A stretch of 47,190 nucleotides of DNA. Origin: SFWF01 sp045636705. GTDB lineage: Bacteria > Bacillota > Clostridia > Oscillospirales > Acutalibacteraceae. This document shows, in pieces, positions 8,366-16,032 of the stretch. The stretch is from positions 1-47,190 of the forward strand of contig JAZTYA010000017.1 in assembly GCA_045636705.1 (NCBI GenBank), given 5' to 3'. The first letter of the stretch is position 1; the number at the start of each line of letters is the position of its first letter. A model generated the notes under the pieces. The model ran no database searches. It was not told where the DNA came from and was given only the letters and a program-made list of their open reading frames with translations. The translations under genes and the position numbers were made by a program.

Positions 8366-8446
8366 ACAGAGGACTGGTTAAGCAATAAATCCAACATCAA
8401 GGCCTTGTCTTTGGTGCTCGATTTACCGCTAAACTTTGCCCTCTGT
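8366..8446 (-). promoter_or_regulatory. Long hairpin in the pnp leader
   Basis: In the 168-nt rpsO-pnp gap the minus-strand RNA can form an 81-nt imperfect hairpin: a closing ACAGAGG/CCTCTGT helix, a middle helix between TTTAGCGGTAAATC and GATTTATTGCTTAA (with G-U pairs), and a tip around the CAAGGCCTTG palindrome. It ends about 20 nt before the pnp start. In Escherichia coli a pnp leader hairpin is cut by RNase III and mediates PNPase autocontrol. The same role here is inference. Confidence 0.5.
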
Positions 8447-8470
8447 TTTTTGTTTTTTAAAAATACATAC

Positions 8471-8496
8471 AGACCGCAAAAGTACTCTTGCGGTCT
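8471..8496 (-). terminator. Hairpin after rpsO (partial terminator or processing site)
   Basis: A 9-bp stem AGACCGCAA / TTGCGGTCT with an 8-nt loop lies 15 nt past the rpsO stop. Only an interrupted U-rich stretch follows, so read-through into pnp is likely. Confidence 0.45.
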
Positions 8497-8511
8497 GCGA
8501 ATTTCCCATAA

Positions 8512-8775
8512 TTACTTACGGATGCCAAGCTTTTTGATGATAGCACGGTATCTCTCAATGTCTACCTTGGTAAGATAAGCGAGAAGATTACGTCTGTGAC
8601 CAACCATCTTTAAAAGACCTCTACGTGAGTGATGGTCCTTCTTGTGAACCTTTAAATGCTCGGTAAGTTCATTGATTCTGTTTGTAAGAAGAGCAATTTG
8701 AACTTCAGGAGAACCTGTATCTCCCTCATGTGTAGCATACTCAGCGATAATAGCCTTCTTTTGTTCGTTTGTCAT
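8512..8775 (-). CDS. rpsO: 30S ribosomal protein S15
   Basis: 87 aa from the ATG at 8775, with AAAGGAG 8 nt upstream. The in-frame GTG three codons earlier overlaps the ribosome site and was rejected. The sequence shows the S15 hallmarks THEGDTGSPEVQIALLTNRI, LKVHKKDHHSRRGLL and VGHRRNLLAYL. S15 binds 16S rRNA at the helix 20-22 junction early in small-subunit assembly. It is the first gene of an rpsO-pnp operon with its own promoter and a structured leader of about 100 nt. Confidence 0.98.
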   Translation of the reverse strand: MTNEQKKAIIAEYATHEGDTGSPEVQIALLTNRINELTEHLKVHKKDHHSRRGLLKMVGHRRNLLAYLTKVDIERYRAIIKKLGIRK

Positions 8776-8880
8776 TGTTTTCACTCCTTTTAAAGATTAA
8801 TCGTCCGCCGCAGACCAAGCCAAAGGTCCTAGTGAATCCGTTTAAAACGGCAGACACCTAAAGCCTAGATAAGCGGTAGC
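8776..8880 (-). promoter_or_regulatory. Structured rpsO leader, candidate S15 autoregulatory RNA
   Basis: The RNA from about 8880 to the start codon is GC-richer than its surroundings and can fold. CCGTTTTAAACGG (8838-8850) makes a hairpin extended by TAGGTG/CACTA, and GTC-TGCGGC-GGAC forms another near the ribosome site. S15 represses its own mRNA through diverse leaders in many bacteria, including Firmicutes. No specific S15 leader family was recognised. Confidence 0.45.
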
Positions 8881-8886
8881 CAAATC

Positions 8887-8915
8887 AGTATATCACAAAG
8901 GTTTCTATTTGTAAA
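8887..8915 (-). promoter_or_regulatory. rpsO-pnp promoter
   Basis: On the minus strand TTTACA, 17 bp, TATACT. The start is near 8880, immediately before the structured leader. Confidence 0.6.
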
Positions 8916-8923
8916 GTATTTTT

Positions 8924-10936
8924 TTATTCGACACCGCGAAAATATAATCCGCGTGTATATTCGCAGTCGGCTTCTGCTTTTTTGTCATATAGGTTTAGCA
9001 CCTTATCCACCCTGTCGGGTGTTTCGGTGGTAAAGTAAAGCACCTCAAAATCAAAACCGCTTCTATCCTTGTCTGCAAGCCAAATAGCACGGGAATTAAG
9101 AACAACCGAATAACCGTTTTGACATTTTACGGGAAATTCTATTCCCTTTCGGTCGGTAAGGTATTTATCCCTTTTACAACCCTCACAGGTTTTAAGCTTT
9201 ACGGGACAGTTTCTTGTAAGCATTAAGGGTATTTGTCCGTAGGATATAATTCCCTTTGGTAAACAAGAGGAAAGCTTTTTTGCTTCGCTTATTAAGACCT
9301 CAGGAGATAAAACCACCCCTTTTGTACCGTTTTCTTTATGGTAATTTAGGGAATATGAGTTATAGGTGTTAAAGCCAAAGTCTGCTACTACCTTAAAGCC
9401 GCATTTTTCGGCAAGTTCTTTTGCGGCTAAAGTTCCGCAAAAGGCTATGTTTATTCCCTCTTGTTTTGCCCTTTCGAGCTGTTTTTCTATTGCTTTTTCG
9501 TTAGAAATACCGCGTGGCAATTCTACCGCTGTTTTTATATCTTTGGGTAGGTTTTGAAGGTCTAAATTTAGCGGCACTACCAAGAGGTCTGCCTTTAATG
9601 TTTTAGGTGTTATTTGGGATAGGTTTTCTACCCTTACTATCCTTTTTGGCTCGGCTTTGCTAAATCCTTGCGACAAAGGAGAAAAGTCATTAACTAAAGG
9701 TTCTTCTACATTTGCTCTTAAACGGCTTAGCTCCTCTAAGGTATCCCTTCTTAAAGCGTTCAGTAAAGCAGGCTTTATGAAAAGTCCTTCATCTAATATA
9801 ACTTCTATGTTTTCGAAGAAATAAGGGGTTCCACCCGTTTTAGAAAGTCTTGCACGTATACTGTCAGCATCATCCGAACGGTTTATTGCTTTTTCGGGAA
9901 TATCTCCTTGCTTTGTTGCGGCGTTTTTGCCGTCGGTTATGGTAAGGGTTATATTCTTTCCTTCTTTTATTATGATTTTGCCGTTTATTTTTACCCTTTG
10001 GGCTTCATTTCGGTAAAGCTCGTGAATTGAGGACATTACCTTTGCCGAAGAGGTTACGTCATCCTTTGTGCGAATGCCGAACATATCTTGGCCAAGTTTA
10101 TTTTTATAGTATCCGTCGGTAAATCCTGAACGTGAAAATACCTTCTCTAAAAGTTCTGGGTTTTCCCCTGTTTTCGCGGCATTTACAGCGGCGGCAACAT
10201 ATTCGGGTCGTTTCATTCTACCCTCTATTTTAAAGGAGATTACACCCATTTCTTTAAGCTCGTTTATGTATGGTATAAGGCTTAAATCTTTTAGGCTTAA
10301 AGCATAATCGCTTCCGTTAGGACTTAAAATCGGTAGTCGGCAAGGGCCTGCGCAAAGTCCTCGGTTTCCGCTTCTGCCACCGAGCATCGCAGATAAAAGG
10401 CACTGTCCCGACATAGACATACATAAAGCGCCGTGAATAAAGGCTTCGACCTCTATGTTTTCCTTTTTAGCCTCAAGACAAAACTCCTTTATTTCGGTCT
10501 TACTCATTTCACGCGAAATAACAACCCTTGAAAAGCCGAGTTTCTTTAAAGCGGGCAAAGCCGCAGGCGAATGCACCGTCATTTGTGTCGATGCGTGCAA
10601 GGGCATATTGGGTAATACCTGTTTTATAACCTTAGCAAATCCGATATCTGCGATAATTAGTGCATCTGTTCCGCATTTTGCGGCGGCAACCGTCTTTTCA
10701 ACCGCTTCTGCCATTTCCTTATCAGAAATTAGAATATTTACCGTCAGGTAAACCTTTACTCCACGGACATGACAAAACGCTACCGCCTCTTTTAAAGTTT
10801 CGGTAGTGAAATTATCTGCATTTCTCCGAGCGTTAAAGGAATCAAGTCCCAAATAAACCGCATCGGCACCTGCGTAAACTGCGGCGGTTAGCATTTCACG
10901 ATTTCCGACCGGCGCTAATATTTCTGTTGCCATCAT
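8924..10936 (-). CDS. U32 family protein with DUF3656-type C-terminus (RlhA-like)
   Basis: 670 aa. The N-terminus (EILAPVGNREMLTAAVYAGA) and YLGLDSFNARRNADNF are the U32 signature, followed by a TIM-barrel-like region with FIHGALCMSMSGQCLLSAML and GNRGLCAGPCRLPI. The C-terminal region ends with another cysteine cluster (NCPVKLKTCEGCKRDKYLTD). The conserved cysteines are likely Fe-S ligands. Although historically called peptidases, characterised U32 members of this long type (RlhA) hydroxylate 23S rRNA C2501, so an rRNA-modifying role is more likely than proteolysis. It lies upstream of rpsO on the same strand, but rpsO has its own promoter. The start ATG at 10936 is followed immediately by a second ATG. 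Both are plausible. Confidence 0.88.
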   Translation of the reverse strand: MMATEILAPVGNREMLTAAVYAGADAVYLGLDSFNARRNADNFTTETLKEAVAFCHVRGVKVYLTVNILISDKEMAEAVEKTVAAAKCGTDALIIADIGFAKVIKQVLPNMPLHASTQMTVHSPAALPALKKLGFSRVVISREMSKTEIKEFCLEAKKENIEVEAFIHGALCMSMSGQCLLSAMLGGRSGNRGLCAGPCRLPILSPNGSDYALSLKDLSLIPYINELKEMGVISFKIEGRMKRPEYVAAAVNAAKTGENPELLEKVFSRSGFTDGYYKNKLGQDMFGIRTKDDVTSSAKVMSSIHELYRNEAQRVKINGKIIIKEGKNITLTITDGKNAATKQGDIPEKAINRSDDADSIRARLSKTGGTPYFFENIEVILDEGLFIKPALLNALRRDTLEELSRLRANVEEPLVNDFSPLSQGFSKAEPKRIVRVENLSQITPKTLKADLLVVPLNLDLQNLPKDIKTAVELPRGISNEKAIEKQLERAKQEGINIAFCGTLAAKELAEKCGFKVVADFGFNTYNSYSLNYHKENGTKGVVLSPEVLISEAKKLSSCLPKGIISYGQIPLMLTRNCPVKLKTCEGCKRDKYLTDRKGIEFPVKCQNGYSVVLNSRAIWLADKDRSGFDFEVLYFTTETPDRVDKVLNLYDKKAEADCEYTRGLYFRGVE

Positions 10937-10990
10937 TTTATCACCAACTACATTTTATAACATTTAGTAGGAATTTTAAAGTCTTTTTTC

Positions 10991-11019
10991 TTTACATTGT
11001 GCTTAAAAAATAATATAAT
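10991..11019 (+). promoter_or_regulatory. Promoter of the phosphoglycerate mutase gene
   Basis: TTTACA, 17 bp, TATAAT, with the start codon about 20 bp further on. Confidence 0.65.
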
Positions 11020-11039
11020 TAATAAAGAAGGTGATTTTT

Positions 11040-12251
11040 ATGAAATATTTAGTTGTTTTATGTGACGGAATGGCAGACATGCCTTCTGAATTTTTAAATG
11101 GCAAAACCCCTATGGAGTTAGCAGACAAGCCTTTAATGGATAAGCTTGCTAAAGTTTCAGAGGTAGGGCTTTGCAAAACCGTAGCTAAGGGCTTAAAACC
11201 GGGTAGTGACGTTGCTAACTTATCTGTCCTAGGCTATGACCCAACAGTTTCTTATACCGGTCGCTCTCCTTTAGAGGCGGCCAGCATTGGTATTGACTTA
11301 AAAGATACCGACGTTACCTTACGCTGTAATATAGTTACCTTGTCCGATGAAGAAAATTATGAAGACAAGACAATGGTTGACTACTGCGCAGGAGATATTT
11401 CTACCGAAGAGGCAAGAGAAATTATTAAAACTGTCGAGGAAAAGCTTGGTAATGACATTTACAGTTTCTATTCGGGTGTTAGCTACCGCCACTGTTTAGT
11501 TGTGGATAATGGTACTACAGAGCTTGGCGATATGACTCCTCCACACGATATAAGCGGTAAGGTTGTAGGTCCATATTTAAGCACTCATAAGAATGCGGCA
11601 CCCTTAATTGCACTTATGAAGAAAAGTTATGAGTTCTTAAAGGACCACCCTGTAAATATAGAGCGTATGAAAAAAGGCGAAAGACCCGCTAACTCTATTT
11701 GGCTTTGGGGTGAAGGCACCAAACCTGCCGTTCAAAACTTCAAGGAGAAGAACGGGGTTTCGGGATGTATTATTTCAGCGGTTGACCTGCTTAAAGGTAT
11801 TGGTATTTGCGCAGGAATGGAAACTCCCGACGTAGAGGGTGCTACCGGTTATATTGATACAAACTTTGACGGCAAGGCTGATGCCGCTATTGATGCATTT
11901 AAAAAGGGTACTGAACTTGTTTATATTCACGTTGAGGCTCCCGATGAATGCGGACATAGACTTGAGCCTGAAAACAAGGTAAAGGCTATTGGCCTTATTG
12001 ATAAGTTGGTGCTTGCAAAGGTTAAGGCTTATTTAGACGAGGCAAATGAGGACTATAGAATTCTTATCTGCCCCGACCATCCAACTCCCCTTGCTACAAA
12101 GACCCATTCAAGCGAGCCTGTTCCCTTCTTAATTTATGACAGCAGAAAGGTTTTAGATGGTCCTGACACCTTTACTGAGGCTTCTGCTAAATCAACAGGT
12201 ATTTACATCGAGCACGGTCCTTCTATTATGGATAGACTTTTAGAAAACTAA
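11040..12251 (+). CDS. Cofactor-independent phosphoglycerate mutase, archaeal type (apgM family)
   Basis: 403 aa from the ATG at 11040, after GAAGGTGAT. The GTG at 11031 is part of that ribosome site. It belongs to the alkaline-phosphatase superfamily. Metal and serine residues are visible in LVVLCDGMAD (N-terminal metal Asp), GSDVANLSVLGYDP (nucleophile Ser region), VEAPDECGH, ILICPDHPTP and THSSEPVPFLIYD near the C-terminus. The family interconverts 2- and 3-phosphoglycerate without 2,3-bisphosphoglycerate. A close subgroup has been proposed as an alternative homoserine kinase (TIGR02535). No threonine-pathway gene is adjacent, so the choice between the two roles stays open. The gene is monocistronic with a strong promoter and terminator. 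Confidence 0.88.
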   Translation: MKYLVVLCDGMADMPSEFLNGKTPMELADKPLMDKLAKVSEVGLCKTVAKGLKPGSDVANLSVLGYDPTVSYTGRSPLEAASIGIDLKDTDVTLRCNIVTLSDEENYEDKTMVDYCAGDISTEEAREIIKTVEEKLGNDIYSFYSGVSYRHCLVVDNGTTELGDMTPPHDISGKVVGPYLSTHKNAAPLIALMKKSYEFLKDHPVNIERMKKGERPANSIWLWGEGTKPAVQNFKEKNGVSGCIISAVDLLKGIGICAGMETPDVEGATGYIDTNFDGKADAAIDAFKKGTELVYIHVEAPDECGHRLEPENKVKAIGLIDKLVLAKVKAYLDEANEDYRILICPDHPTPLATKTHSSEPVPFLIYDSRKVLDGPDTFTEASAKSTGIYIEHGPSIMDRLLEN

Positions 12252-12262
12252 AAAAGTCTTTT

Positions 12263-12300
12263 AAGCGTAGTGCGGTTTCTTCTGCACTACGCTTTTTTTA
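12263..12300 (+). terminator. Terminator of the phosphoglycerate mutase gene
   Basis: An 11-bp perfect stem AAGCGTAGTGC / GCACTACGCTT with a 10-nt loop, then a run of T. Confidence 0.85.
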
Positions 12301-12314
12301 TTCTGTTTTCGGTG

Positions 12315-12343
12315 TTGAGAAAACTTAATTTGTATGTTAAAAT
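12315..12343 (+). promoter_or_regulatory. Promoter of the MFS-GH2 operon
   Basis: TTGAGA, 17 bp, TAAAAT with an upstream TG (extended -10), about 30 bp before the start codon. Confidence 0.5.
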
Positions 12344-12373
12344 AAATGTGTAAAAATATTAAGGAGTGCTATT

Positions 12374-13666
12374 ATGAAAACAAAGCTTTCGCCTCGTTTT
12401 TGGTGTGCAGTCACACTGTTTAGTCTTATAGGTCAGGTTGCCTGGGTTGTTGAGAATATGTATTTCAACGTTTTTATTTATAAAACGTTCAACGCCTCGG
12501 CAAACGATATTGCTTTAATGGTTGCCGCTTCTGCCGTTGCCGCAACCCTTACCACCGTATTTATGGGCTCGCTTTCAGACCGCGTAGGTAAACGAAAACT
12601 CTTTATCTGTGCAGGTTATATCCTTTGGGGAATTTCGATTTTCAGTTTTGTCTTTATCCGCAGTGATGTTGTCTCTGCCCTCTTCCCTACAGTTACCGCT
12701 GTTTCTTCCCTTTGTGTTACCATGGTTATTATTTTGGACTGCGTAATGACCTTTTTCGGTTCAACCGCAAACGATGCCGCATTTAATGCCTGGCTTACCG
12801 ATTCTACCGACAAATCTAACCGCGGAGCCGTTGAAGGTATTAATGCTATGATGCCGCTTGTTGCGATTTTGGTAGTTTTTGGCGGATTTATGTTCTTCGA
12901 TTTAGAAAAGACTGAAAGTTGGTCGCTCATTTTCACAATAATTGGTGTTGTTGTGACCATTATTGGCGTTTTAGGTATTTTCCTTATTAAAGACACAAAG
13001 GTAGAAAAGCCTACTGAAAGTTATTTAGGTTGTATTTTTTACGGCTTTAAGCCTAAAACTGTTAGGAAGAACCCCTTGCTTTATATTACCCTTTTAGCTT
13101 TCGTAATTTTTAATACCGCAATTCAGATTTTTATGCCCTATCTTATTATTTACTATGAAAAGTCACTTGGTCTTACCGACTATGTTTTCATAATGGCGCC
13201 CGCAATTATTATTGCCGCTATTGTTACGGCTCTTTGGGGCAGAGTTTACGATAAAAAAGGCTTTGCTTTTTCAAGCGCTGTTGCCCTTATATCCCTCTCT
13301 ATTGGCTTTGTAATTTTATTCTTTACAAAAACCACCCTACCCGTATTTATAGGTTCACTTTTTATGATGTGCGGTTACCTTTCGGGCATGGCGGTATTTG
13401 GAGCAATGATAAGGGACAACACCCCTGAAAACAAGGCAGGTATGTTTCAAGGTCTTCGTATTTTCGCTCAGGTGCTTATTCCCGGTATAGTTGGTCCTGC
13501 TATTGGCTCGGCGGTGCTTAAAAATGCCGAAACCATAGTTAATAGCGACGGTACAACCTCATTTTTACCTAACGAAAATATCTTTTTGACATCCCTTATT
13601 GTAGCTTTAGTGCTTATCCCTCTTTTATTTATTATTAAGAAAAGGAAGGATAAAAATGAGCTTTAA
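12374..13666 (+). CDS. MFS transporter, probable sugar or glycoside importer
   Basis: 430 aa with about twelve hydrophobic helices and a basic C-terminus (IIKKRKDKNEL). The loop between helices 2 and 3 carries the MFS motif GSLSDRVGKRKLFICAG, and a related cytoplasmic loop (WGRVYDKKGFAFS) marks the second half. An acidic residue in helix 1 (VVENMYFNVFIY) resembles sugar:cation symporters. It precedes and overlaps by 11 bp a GH2 glycosidase gene whose ribosome site lies in its last codons, so the two are translationally coupled. Import of an oligosaccharide or glycoside for the GH2 enzyme is the likely role. The substrate is unknown. Confidence 0.85.
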   Translation: MKTKLSPRFWCAVTLFSLIGQVAWVVENMYFNVFIYKTFNASANDIALMVAASAVAATLTTVFMGSLSDRVGKRKLFICAGYILWGISIFSFVFIRSDVVSALFPTVTAVSSLCVTMVIILDCVMTFFGSTANDAAFNAWLTDSTDKSNRGAVEGINAMMPLVAILVVFGGFMFFDLEKTESWSLIFTIIGVVVTIIGVLGIFLIKDTKVEKPTESYLGCIFYGFKPKTVRKNPLLYITLLAFVIFNTAIQIFMPYLIIYYEKSLGLTDYVFIMAPAIIIAAIVTALWGRVYDKKGFAFSSAVALISLSIGFVILFFTKTTLPVFIGSLFMMCGYLSGMAVFGAMIRDNTPENKAGMFQGLRIFAQVLIPGIVGPAIGSAVLKNAETIVNSDGTTSFLPNENIFLTSLIVALVLIPLLFIIKKRKDKNEL

Positions 13667-15344
13667 ACCGGCAACCCTTTACACTCCGTTTGAAAAGGAT
13701 TTAAACAAGGAAAAACCTTGGAACGTTTACCCTCGTCCGCAGTTTGAGCGCCAAAGTTTTATTTGTCTTAACGGCAAATGGGATTTGGAAATAAAAAGAC
13801 AAGAGAATTCTGTTTTTAAGGGCGAAATTATTGTTCCTTTTCCCCTTGAAAGCAGACTTTCGGGTGTCCCGTTTAATAAGGAAACTAACGACCTGTTAAT
13901 TTACGGAAAAAAGTTTGAGGTTTCCGTTTCAGATAAACGATACCTTTTGAATTTTGGTGCGGTTGACCAGGAATGCAAGGTGTTTATTAACGGAAACTTT
14001 GTAGGAGAAAATCTCGGCGGTTATCTTCCCTTTTCTTTTGATATTACCTCTCATTTAAAAGACGGCGAAAACGAAATTAAGGTAGAGGTTATTGACACTC
14101 TAAATCTAGACCTGGCATACGGCAAGCAACGAAAGAAACGTGGCGGTATGTGGTACACCGAAACCAGCGGCATTTGGCAGACCGTTTGGGTTGAGGAGGT
14201 GCCCGAAAACTATATTAAAGGAATTAAAGTGACCCCTGACCTTACAGGTTTTGATATAACCGTTTTTGGCGGTGAAAATGAAAAAACCATCCAAATGGAT
14301 GGCAAAACTTTTAAGTTTTCAGGTGATACTGCAAGAATCGAAATTGAAAACCCGATTAATTGGACTCCTGAAAATCCACACCTTTATGAGTTCACGTTAA
14401 CTAGTGGTAAAGATGAAGTAAGGTCATATACTGCGCTTCGCACCGTAAGGGTAAAGACAAATAAAATTTTATTAAATGAAAAGCCGTATTTTTTCCACGG
14501 ACTTTTAGACCAAGGATATTTTAGTGACGGCATTTATACCCCTGCTACTCCAAAGGCTCTTGAAAACGATATTATTAAAATGAAGGAATGCGGTTTTAAT
14601 ATGCTTAGAAAACATATTAAAATTGAGCATGAACTATTTTATTATTACTGTGATAAACTTGGTATGGCGGTCTTTCAGGACCTTGTAAACAGCGGTAAAT
14701 ATAACTTTTTAATTGATACTGCTTTGCCGACTCTCGGTCTTAAAAAAGGTATTACCCATAAGGCAAGCAATTTAAGAAGAGAAGAGTTTATTAAAAATTC
14801 AAAAGACACGCTAAATCTTTTATACAACCACCCCTCTATTGTATATTACACCCTGTTTAACGAAGGATGGGGTCAGTTTGATGCTAAAAACCTTTATAAA
14901 ATGATGAAGGATATTGACTCTACACGCGTATGGGATGCAACGTCAGGTTGGTTCCAGACAGGTAAAAGCGACGTATTATCCGAGCACATTTATTTTAAAC
15001 CCCTTAAATTTAAGCCCGACTCTCGTCCATTGGTGCTTTCGGAATTTGGTGGCTATTCTTCAAAAATTAAGGGGCATTCCTTTAACGAAAGCAAAACCTA
15101 CGGTTATAGGTTCTTTAGTGATAATGAAGAATTTAAAAAGGCACTTTTAAAGCTTTTCTTTGACGAGGTTATCCCCGCAATAGAAAACCATAGTCTTTGT
15201 GCCACCGTTTTAACTCAGGTAAGTGACGTTGAGGATGAAACAAACGGACTTTTAACCTATGATAGACAGGTTTTAAAGGTAAACCCTGACGATATGCAAA
15301 ATTTGGCAAAGGCTATTTTTGAGACTTACAGTAAGATTAATTAA
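13656..15344 (+). CDS. Glycoside hydrolase family 2 protein (cytoplasmic beta-glycosidase)
   Basis: 562 aa with no signal peptide. The GH2 order is clear: jelly-roll sugar-binding domain (about 30-185, with LNGKWDLEIK, VFINGNFVGENLGGYLPFSF and TSGIWQTVWVEEVP), an immunoglobulin-like sandwich (about 185-275) and a TIM barrel (about 280-562, with GFNMLRKHIKIEHELFYYYC). The acid/base is Glu403 in FNEGWGQ and the nucleophile Glu463 in LSEFGGYS. It is short for GH2 and lacks the extra C-terminal domains of large beta-galactosidases. That fits small beta-galactosidase, glucuronidase or mannosidase-like members, and specificity cannot be read. It overlaps the MFS gene, so uptake and hydrolysis are co-expressed. 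Confidence 0.9.
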   Translation: MSFKPATLYTPFEKDLNKEKPWNVYPRPQFERQSFICLNGKWDLEIKRQENSVFKGEIIVPFPLESRLSGVPFNKETNDLLIYGKKFEVSVSDKRYLLNFGAVDQECKVFINGNFVGENLGGYLPFSFDITSHLKDGENEIKVEVIDTLNLDLAYGKQRKKRGGMWYTETSGIWQTVWVEEVPENYIKGIKVTPDLTGFDITVFGGENEKTIQMDGKTFKFSGDTARIEIENPINWTPENPHLYEFTLTSGKDEVRSYTALRTVRVKTNKILLNEKPYFFHGLLDQGYFSDGIYTPATPKALENDIIKMKECGFNMLRKHIKIEHELFYYYCDKLGMAVFQDLVNSGKYNFLIDTALPTLGLKKGITHKASNLRREEFIKNSKDTLNLLYNHPSIVYYTLFNEGWGQFDAKNLYKMMKDIDSTRVWDATSGWFQTGKSDVLSEHIYFKPLKFKPDSRPLVLSEFGGYSSKIKGHSFNESKTYGYRFFSDNEEFKKALLKLFFDEVIPAIENHSLCATVLTQVSDVEDETNGLLTYDRQVLKVNPDDMQNLAKAIFETYSKIN

Positions 15345-15352
15345 TCCATAAA

Positions 15353-15382
15353 AAAAGAAGCACGAAATTCGTGCTTCTTTTT
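15353..15382. terminator. Bidirectional terminator between the GH2 and XRE genes
   Basis: Stem AAAGAAGCACGAA / TTCGTGCTTCTTT with A- and T-rich flanks between convergent genes. Confidence 0.8.
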
Positions 15383-15408
15383 TATTTTCATTAATAGTGA
15401 CTGCCCGT

Positions 15409-15744
15409 TTAGCGAAACAATCTCGGACAACTGCTCCAAAAAGCCTGTGCAATTTTTTGCATATTCTCAGAACTAACCTCTGGCAAGTTTAAAATCTTTT
15501 GACTTAACCTGACCATTTCTTTAAGTCCGCAATTTCCAGCGAGTATATACTCTACACTATAATCCAATTCGTTGCAGATTTTTACAGCGTCCTCAATGCT
15601 GACCGATTCTTCTCCCAGTTCCATCTTTTTTACCGAGGAAATCGGAACCCCTGCACGCTCTGCAAGCTCTTTTCGGGAAAAACAGTTATGTTGTCGGCAT
15701 TGAAACAACCGTTCTCCCACCTGTTGTAAGTACGTTTTTTCCAT
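15409..15744 (-). CDS. Small XRE-family (Cro/CI-type) HTH regulator
   Basis: 111 aa from the ATG at 15744, with GGAAGGA upstream. The frame is open for another 60 codons, but those cross a terminator hairpin and have no ribosome site. Residues about 8-66 form the helix-turn-helix domain: VGERLFQCRQHNCFSRKELA, ERAGVPISSVKKMELGEESV, then VKICNELDYSVEYIL. The C-terminal 40 residues (CGLKEMVRLSQKILNLPEVS, then IAQAFWSSCP) form a short helical tail and not a known effector domain. It is preceded by an unusual structured leader with a terminator, so expression is probably controlled by attenuation. It may also act on its own promoter. Target genes are unknown. Confidence 0.85.
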   Translation of the reverse strand: MEKTYLQQVGERLFQCRQHNCFSRKELAERAGVPISSVKKMELGEESVSIEDAVKICNELDYSVEYILAGNCGLKEMVRLSQKILNLPEVSSENMQKIAQAFWSSCPRLFR

Positions 15745-15773
15745 TATGTATCCTTCCTTTCGGTGTTTTTCAC

Positions 15774-15803
15774 ACAAAAAAGTGCGTAGCAGAGCCACGC
15801 ACT
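15774..15803 (-). terminator. Terminator/attenuator in the XRE leader
   Basis: On the minus strand AGTGCGT-loop-ACGCACT followed by six U residues, ending 30 nt before the XRE start codon. GAGCC upstream can pair with GGCTC inside this hairpin's loop side, an alternative fold that would break the terminator. Confidence 0.62.
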
Positions 15804-15942
15804 CGAAAAACACTCGGCTCAATTTGTTGGAATACAAATTTAATATACAGGAAAACAGTATATAGTTAATAGAGCCTATGCTTTTACCGAAAGATAAAAA
15901 AACATAAACTATTTCCCCACACATATATTAAATTTGTATTCC
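15774..15942 (-). ncRNA. Structured leader or small RNA of unknown class upstream of the XRE gene
   Basis: The predicted transcript begins at or next to position 15942 with GGAATACAAATTTAATATA (15924-15942). This pairs perfectly over 19 bp with a second copy at 15829-15847. Between them, about 76 nt can continue the rod through GGAAA/TTTCC, TAGTT/AACTA, TATG/CATA and TTTTA/TAAAA. After the rod come a possible antiterminator (GAGCC/GGCTC) and an intrinsic terminator ending near 15774. The unit is about 169 nt. It may be a free small RNA, a leader of the XRE mRNA, or both. It matched no riboswitch or ncRNA class I know. Confidence 0.55.
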
Positions 15943-15949
15943 ATTTGTT

Positions 15950-15978
15950 ATTATACCTCGCTTGCTTGTTTTTGTAAA
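15950..15978 (-). promoter_or_regulatory. Promoter of the XRE leader RNA
   Basis: On the minus strand TTTACA, 17 bp, TATAAT. The start, 7-8 nt downstream, coincides with the GG that opens the 19-bp inverted repeat. Confidence 0.65.
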
Positions 15979-15992
15979 CCCCTAAAAATAAA

Positions 15993-16023
15993 ATAGCCCA
16001 ACCTATTAAATAGGTTGGGCTAT
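15993..16023 (-). terminator. Terminator of glyS
   Basis: A 13-bp stem ATAGCCCAACCTA / TAGGTTGGGCTAT with a 5-nt loop, followed on the minus strand by a U-rich stretch. Confidence 0.75.
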
Positions 16024-16032
16024 CGTATTAAT

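Noticed and set aside
15745..15924. 60-codon upstream extension of the XRE protein
   Set aside because: It has no ribosome site and crosses a terminator hairpin and one arm of the 19-bp inverted repeat.
15829..15942. 6S RNA as identity of the XRE leader rod
   Set aside because: The rod is about 114 nt, shorter than 6S RNA, with a continuous AU-rich 19-bp closing helix and no clear central bubble.
15829..15942. Retron-type or transposon ends for the 19-bp inverted repeat
   Set aside because: No reverse transcriptase or transposase is nearby, and the repeat begins at a promoter start site as expected for an RNA helix.
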